This document shows positions 59,901-64,000 of a stretch of DNA of 64,000 nucleotides, piece by piece. Position 1 is the stretch's first letter. Every line of letters begins with the position of its first letter. Source of the DNA: Fragum whitleyi (Eukaryota > Mollusca > Bivalvia > Cardiida > Cardiidae). The notes under the pieces were generated by a model, which was given only the letters and a program-made list of their open reading frames with translations, made no database searches and had not been told where the DNA came from. The DNA lies in the NCBI GenBank assembly GCA_948146395.1, contig OX411555.1, forward strand, positions 40,885,225-40,949,224. The letters are read 5' to 3'. A program made the translations under genes and the position numbers.

Positions 59901-62900
59901 CAGCAAGGAAATTAGGGATTTTGTTCACAGCAACTGAAAAAGAATGTTGAGTTGTACAATGTGAATGAGAATTGATTTCAGGAACTCTCTGAAATGAATG
60001 TTAAACTTATTGCCTGAGAGAATTTTTTAAACTGCACCAATTCAAAGCAGATGCAGATAGCAATTCTTAAATGAAATTTTGAAAAACACATTCAAGAAGA
60101 AAATAAGCATTCATTTTGAATAATTGTTTGATCCTTTCCTATAGAACAAGTCTTGAAGAAGCTTATATGCTCATTAGGGTTAAGGAGAATAATTTTAATC
60201 AGGTTTTCTTTCATGCTTTTCGGTGGGTTATCCAGAAATAACGGTAGATTATCACTTGATAATCTCACCACAAAAGCAGTGAAATTATAAAAAACTTATA
60301 CCCTGCTTTGGTGCATTTCATCCTATCTGACGCCATCTATGCGGGGCGAAATAAGTGACGCCACAATGAACATGACATAGCAATCACGCGCAAAATGACG
60401 CGCTTTACGAAAATATGTCCTTGAAATGTCACATTTTGTCTCATTTTTGCATTAAAGAAATAGAATAATTGTTTGTTTTTCGTGTAAGATCAATAAATAT
60501 TTCATTTCGTGAACAACAAAAGCTATATTTTCACTCATGACTCCACCACTTGTGAAAATATAGCTTTTGTTGTTCACTCAATGAAATATAAATCAATCTT
60601 CAACTGAAACAAACGATTATCCTCTATATCTTGAAAAATCCATAAATGTAGGAGTTACACCCAATCTGAACAGATGCAAAGAAAACACACATTTAACAAA
60701 GTGTCATAGTAACAACCTCATGGTAAAAACTATGTCTTGCTCATCAAAAAATGCACCACAAAAAAACACATTGTAGACAAGGGAAATCTAGCAGAAGCAA
60801 GCATTTCTCTTTGAGTTAACTTGCCTTTTCCATATAGAGTCATTACTTTTCCCTCCTATCCAACAATTTTTTTTCAGTTTGACATTTAACAAAACGTACA
60901 TACAGTTATACATACCATTAATCTTTGTGACAGGCGATTCATAGTTCATGTGCTTGAGATCTAACTCTAACTCAGCTGGTAAAACACCCTGAAACAACAT
61001 CAACATTTATGACTGGTTATCCCATTAAATAGATGGAATTGAATGAGTGGACATTGAATACTGAATTTATTCTACATGTCATCTTTAACAGATAACAAGA
61101 GGACCATGATGGTCCTAGACTGCTCACCTGAGTCTCGTTGACCCCTGGGACATCACATCATTTATATAGGCAGATGTCATTGAGGAGATTATTTCTAAAT
61201 AAAATCAATACCATGGAGTGCTTTCAGCAAAGAGTGTTTTCAGCAAAGAGTAAAAGGGATATGTCAGGACACAGCCTTTACATGAACATCTGGGCATGCA
61301 ATTAACAAGCTTCGTGAAATACAATTTAATGAGACTATTATGAAAGGTCCCTGCCTTCTGGCTTCAGAGAACAAGTTTTTAAGAACCCTCTTAGGTTTCT
61401 ATGAAAATAGGGTATGTTCATTCAGAAAAATATGACCCCAGGATCTTGATATGAACAAACTTGGTAGAGGTCCACTAGATAATGTTTCATACAAGCTGTC
61501 TGCCTTCTGGTTTCAGAGAAGAAGATTTTTGAAGATTTTTGCTATTTGATTCTATGTTAAAAGGGTTGTGCCAGCTCAGAGCCAAAATATGACCCCTTGG
61601 TTTTGATATGAACAAACTTGGTAGAGGTCCACTAAATACACACCTAAATTGTTGGCCCAGCATGAAAGGGTAGTAACTGCTTATGGGCAGTTACAACTGT
61701 TTTGCATTGAGACATTGATGTAACATTATGTCACTAAGTTTTTTTCCCTGTAAGCTTGCTACAAAAAGTAGTAAAAGAATGCCTTATTTTGTTTGCAGTT
61801 TGTCACTTACTGAAGGTAGAAGATCCAAGAATGTGATTTTAGGTGTGGCATTTGAAAGGACAACTTTGGCTTTAACCTCTGTGCCATCCTCTAGGACAAC
61901 TCCTGATGTCTTGCTGTTGTTTGAAATTATTTGTGATACAGTCTGAAAAAAGGTGTGTAAGAAGAATATTAAAGCCTAAAATACTGCAATTTCCATTTTA
62001 GGGTGACCTTGAAAATTGACCTCTATGACTATTGATTTTACAAGAAGCCCATGCCCCTAGAGCCATAATTATGAATTACTAAAGATATATTGCTTACCAT
62101 TCTGAAGTAATTGTCTATGTAAAAGCTTTCATTTTTCACCAATTTAACCTTAAAAAGTGTGCCTTATTTTAATACTAACTTGACATTGCTACTTACACAA
62201 CAGGGCTTGACACTGAATTTTTATTAGAAGAAATATGCTACTCACAATTGTGAATCATGATGGCTGTAAGATCTAAATGTCAAAGTTTTGTGATTATTAA
62301 ACTTTTCTACTTGACTTTAAACAAGAAGATTGTAGATGGATGGCTTACAATTACCTATTTCATGCATGATGGTGTGACCACAGGGTATTTGAGAGCCTGA
62401 ATTGCTTGACATGCCTGAATTAACTGACTTAATCATTTTCATACAGTGTCAAGAGTGAGATCAAGTCAACGATGATTCAATTAATCATTCATCTTTTGAA
62501 CATTTTAGTTGCTCTAAGACAATTTGACAAAGCCTTTCCTTATCAGTGAATACTAATGCCCCAGGATTGACAGCACAGTAAATTAAATATTGATGGCTCG
62601 GCATGAAACAGTAGTTTATATATATATATATATAATGTATATATATATATGTTTATATGGAGTTACAAATGTTTCGCGCTGAGCCATCAAGTTGCCTTTG
62701 GCACAGATCCCATACTGCCTTCAAGGCAGGCAAGGCTCCTTAATCTGGGTTGTTTATGTTACCATATTTAACATTGAAAAAGGTATATTCACAATATCTT
62801 TGTTGCTCGCCAACAATTTGATAAAGCCTTCACTTATTGGTGAAAACTGAATTAACTGATGCCCCATGGCCTATGGCATGGTTGACTATTACCATTGACA

Positions 62901-63400
62901 CAAAGCCTCAATCCTAGTGTCTAACTGGTGTCTGAAATGACACATGCAACTACTGTCAATAGGAAACTAACAATCATAATTACAGTGTGAACAAAGCTGT
63001 ATTTAAGGAATTTTGGTTGCTCTCTGACAATTTCATAGACACTTATCTTTTCAGTAAAAACAAACGCCCCATGACACAGTTGGCTTTTGCCTGTGACACA
63101 GAACCCATGCCTCCTTCCACATAGACCCAAGCCTCTCTGTGTCTTAAATGATATGTGTGACTATGGTCAATGGGCAACCAAACTGTCATAAAAACAGCTT
63201 GAACAAAGCTGTATTTATGGAGCTTTGGTTGCTCTCTGACAATTTGATAAACTCTTACCTTATCAGTAAAAACAGACGCCCCATGATCCATCGCACAGTT
63301 GGCTATAGCCTGTGACACAGAACCCATGCCTCCTTCCACATAGCCCCAGGCCCCTTTGACTCCCTCAATCTCTCCCATCACATGATGCAACAAAACATAT
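53904..63400 (-). CDS. PYROXD2: PYROXD2-type FAD-dependent oxidoreductase, 3' part of gene, eight exons
   Basis: Seen: eight exons on the - strand join in phase with GT-AG borders: 63400-63259, 61942-61811, 60988-60916, 59933-59777, 59144-58993, 58021-57915, 56791-56671, 53980-53904. They total 961 nt, or 319 full residues ending at TGA. Signature segments in order: [123 protein letters not shown], and the C-terminal FAD motif [18 protein letters not shown]. Known: PYROXD2 resembles phytoene-desaturase-type flavoproteins and is mitochondrial. The vertebrate protein is about 581 residues, so the dinucleotide-binding N-terminal half lies beyond 64000. Odd: two of its exons have extra, decayed copies nearby, and a retroelement sits in the last intron. 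Confidence 0.93.
54185..55450 (-). mobile_element. 5'-truncated, degraded Penelope-like retroelement with GIY-YIG endonuclease
   Basis: Three - strand frames in order (55429-55208, 55179-54898, 54870-54373), then a shifted one to 54195, resemble the C-terminal half of Penelope-type proteins. They show an RT palm fragment ([13 protein letters not shown]), a thumb-like segment ([37 protein letters not shown]), a Cys cluster (CDAGCPMC), and a GIY-YIG core ([15 protein letters not shown], then [14 protein letters not shown]). The expected catalytic Asp pair of the RT palm (around 55270) is absent, and frames are broken at several points, so it is dead. RT fingers are missing. It lies inside the last intron of PYROXD2, same strand. 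Confidence 0.75.
55455..56190 (-). repeat. tandem-core element, about 143-bp period, carrying an exon fragment
   Basis: The phrase accaagtttcatgaagattg recurs near 55506, 55649, 55793, 55928 and 56073. The right end carries ccatgacaatagc ... gtggagctaaa, the same kind of terminus as the 165-bp family. Between core and terminus lies a 53-bp piece of a PYROXD2 exon. Confidence 0.75.
56091..56143 (-). pseudogene. third fragment of the PYROXD2 [10 protein letters not shown] exon inside a tandem-core element
   Basis: About 53 bases match the 5' half of the 56423-56536 copy, including its private GGTACACTATC start, and break off at the Ser/Gly-Glu-Ile codons. It carries an in-frame stop after SQL. 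Tandem-repeat element sequence lies on one side, and the element's terminal sequence (ccatgacaatagc ... gtggagctaaa) on the other. Confidence 0.7.
56423..56536 (-). pseudogene. second copy of PYROXD2 [10 protein letters not shown] exon
   Basis: Reads [20 protein letters not shown] and then a GSGAHPG ending, with an intact CATCCAG|GTAAATG donor and a 6-base in-frame insertion (Val-Tyr) relative to the working exon 248 bp away. The NIFHGA codons at its 5' side are replaced by GGTACACTATC, and no good acceptor is visible. It could be an alternative exon, but the missing acceptor favours a pseudo-exon. Confidence 0.75.
56671..56791 (-). CDS. PYROXD2: PYROXD2 exon ([13 protein letters not shown] ... 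[10 protein letters not shown]), intact copy
   Basis: A 121-nt exon with acceptor aaatttgtag|AACATT and donor CATCCAG|GTAAAT. It encodes [20 protein letters not shown] and [10 protein letters not shown] plus the first base of a Gly codon. It holds the first half of the C-terminal FAD-binding motif. Confidence 0.92.
57669..57904. repeat. foldback, CCCTTATCATGCTGAA family, in PYROXD2 intron
   Basis: Left end aacccttggcatgctaaata, right end ccagcatgacaagggTTAA. The right TTAA (57901-57904) lies 10 bases from the exon border at 57915. Confidence 0.8.
57915..58021 (-). CDS. PYROXD2: PYROXD2 exon ([20 protein letters not shown])
   Basis: A 107-nt exon with acceptor ctattttacag|TGTT and donor GGTGGG|GTAAGC. 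A TTAA-flanked foldback begins only 10 bases into the following intron (57904). Confidence 0.92.
58993..59144 (-). CDS. PYROXD2: PYROXD2 exon ([16 protein letters not shown])
   Basis: A 152-nt exon with acceptor ttttttcacag|GCCA and donor GATACAG|GTACATG. It encodes [20 protein letters not shown], then [16 protein letters not shown], 50 full codons in all. Confidence 0.92.
59163..59237. repeat. GATGGCTCAGTGTGAAAC hairpin element in PYROXD2 intron
   Basis: The arms tggatcagcacaagac and gttttgtgctgagcca enclose gtaactgcctatatg ... ataggcggttac. It lies 19 bases beyond the acceptor of the exon ending at 59144. Confidence 0.8.
59777..59933 (-). CDS. PYROXD2: PYROXD2 exon ([12 protein letters not shown] ... 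HHQCTIHI)
   Basis: A 157-nt exon with acceptor tctttttcag|TTGC and donor AACAG|GTGAGT. It encodes [20 protein letters not shown], then [13 protein letters not shown], and ends in a split Arg codon. Confidence 0.9.
60222..60640. repeat. ATAATCGTTTGTTTCAG repeat, inverted copy in PYROXD2 intron
   Basis: Reverse complement of 45921-46326 over nearly its full length. The CRE-like sites have decayed to TGACGCCA. Confidence 0.75.
60916..60988 (-). CDS. PYROXD2: PYROXD2 exon (ESPVTKIN)
   Basis: A 73-nt exon with acceptor ttgtttcag|GGTG and donor TTAATG|GTATGT. It encodes [20 protein letters not shown] and TKIN, plus the first base of a Val codon completed in the next exon. Confidence 0.88.
61087..61650. 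repeat. tandem-core element, about 149-bp period, in PYROXD2 intron
   Basis: Begins aacaagaggaccatgatggt. The phrases ctgccttctggcttcagaga and gaacaaacttggtagaggtc recur about 149-155 bp apart (61351 and 61500; about 61452 and 61612). It lies between two PYROXD2 exons. Confidence 0.65.
61651..61720. repeat. GATGGCTCAGTGTGAAAC hairpin element, diverged
   Basis: ggcccagcatgaaagggtag ... gttacaactgttttgcattg, then agacattgatg. It adjoins the tandem-core element at 61087. Confidence 0.65.
61811..61942 (-). CDS. PYROXD2: PYROXD2 exon ([18 protein letters not shown])
   Basis: A 132-nt exon (44 codons, phase 0 at both ends) with acceptor cttttttcag|ACTG and donor CTTCA|GTAAGT. Confidence 0.9.
62500..63258 (-). 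pseudogene. three decayed tandem copies of the PYROXD2 GGMGSVSQA exon and flanks
   Basis: Units of about 210 bp repeat the intact exon (63259-63400) and its downstream intron. Copy B (about 63008-63150) keeps the GGMGSVSQA coding but has a 7-base deletion that shifts frame, and its donor is changed from GT to AT near 63046. Copy C (about 62790-62940) is more diverged, with the donor position again AT near 62836. Copy D (about 62505-62740) is split by a hairpin element at 62589-62690. All share the flanking phrase 'tttggttgctctctgacaat' or a decayed form of it. Confidence 0.8.
62589..62690. repeat. GATGGCTCAGTGTGAAAC hairpin with AT expansion
   Basis: ttgatggctcggcatgaaac, then a TA-rich centre (62617-62651), then tgtttcgcgctgagccatca. 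It is inserted in the oldest unit of the PYROXD2 exon array. Confidence 0.85.
63259..63400 (-). CDS. PYROXD2: PYROXD2 exon (HHVMG / GGMGSVSQA segment), intact copy
   Basis: A 142-nt exon with acceptor tttttgcag|ATATG and donor GATAAG|GTAAGAG. It encodes 47 full codons, from YVLLHHVMG to GASVFTDK, and begins with the last base of a split Gly codon. It is the only unit of the 62.5-63.4 kb array with an intact frame and both splice sites. Confidence 0.93.
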
Positions 63401-64000
63401 CTGCAAAAACAATCCAACCATAAAACTTTAGCACAAAATTTCTATTCTTCCCTAATTCTTAAATGGACAAACTTGATAATTTAAGAATTATCACGTGCCA
63501 ATGTAACAAGAACAAAGAAGCCAGCAACAAACTTTACAATTAACAATATTTATTGACAATAATTACAGAATTATTGACAATATGAAACTAATACAAAAAC
63601 AAATTACAATACCTTGAATGTTTAATCCTAGAGTTTTAAATTTTAGATCCAATTTAATTAAGTTCCTGGTCCACAAATAATAAGTCCAATAATATCCGAA
63701 TTCAAAATTAAACATGCTTTTAAACACACTTTTAAGATAACGAGAAATCCCCTTTTAGTTTAACACAGTACTACCAAATGAAACCATTAGTCTAAATCAA
63801 GTGAACCAAGAATGCTGTAGGAACCCCTTAATATAATACTATAGAACAATCTTGAATAGCAGAGAACATAAGAATACTCTAGAGTCTGAATCACTTTCTA
63901 AAAGGCCCTTCTAGAAAGATCTAAAATCTTCTACATATATATTACCTTAAAGTGTCAAGAGATATTTTGGAAAATCCCCAGACTAATTCTAAAAATAGAC
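63401..64000 (-). other. PYROXD2 intron entering from off-window
   Basis: AT-rich sequence with no exon and no recognisable repeat. The exons encoding the N-terminal FAD-binding half must lie beyond 64000. Confidence 0.7.

Overview
The window is animal nuclear DNA, most likely from a mollusc and probably a bivalve. The species call is inference. It rests on three genes with animal-type exon/intron structure, tRNA-derived SINEs with CAAA tails, and many short elements with tandem-repeat cores, (CCGT)n tracts and hairpin ends of the kind described from bivalves. No prokaryotic gene organisation, CRISPR array or intact autonomous transposon is visible.

Three protein-coding genes can be supported. 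(1) Positions 1-6502, + strand: the 3' part of a CREBRF/REPTOR-type bZIP regulator. Five in-phase exons (1-835, 1694-1780, 2580-2988, 4423-4616, 6375-6502) give 550 residues; the 5' end lies off the window. (2) Positions 37172-38251, + strand: a complete 359-residue sphingolipid delta4-desaturase (DEGS1 family) in one uninterrupted reading frame, with a likely polyadenylation signal at 40824. (3) Positions 53904-63400, - strand: the C-terminal 319 residues of PYROXD2, a mitochondrial FAD-dependent oxidoreductase, on eight exons; its 5' half lies beyond 64000. The three are unrelated in pathway (stress/TORC1 transcription control, ceramide synthesis, mitochondrial redox) and look like ordinary genomic neighbours.

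Everything else is intron, UTR or intergenic DNA dominated by small non-autonomous elements. At least four unrelated foldback families end at TTAA. Other palindromic families recur throughout, often nested. Elements with tandem cores have strikingly regular periods (165, 145-148, 176-177, about 143 and about 155 bp). There are SINEs, a TA-flanked mariner-like deletion derivative, a TIR element of 815 bp, a degraded Penelope-like retroelement with a GIY-YIG endonuclease inside the last PYROXD2 intron, and large microsatellites at 25.4-25.9, 27.4-27.6 and 44.0-44.1 kb.

The most interesting structures are in PYROXD2. One exon has been tandemly copied with its flanks into about four units of roughly 210 bp in graded states of decay (62.5-63.4 kb). 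A second exon has been duplicated together with a neighbouring foldback element (56.33-56.79 kb). A third fragment of that same exon lies inside a tandem-core element (56.09 kb), as if captured. Paralogous filled and empty sites within the window also fix several element boundaries exactly, including two different TTAA elements in the same TTAA of two copies of one host element.
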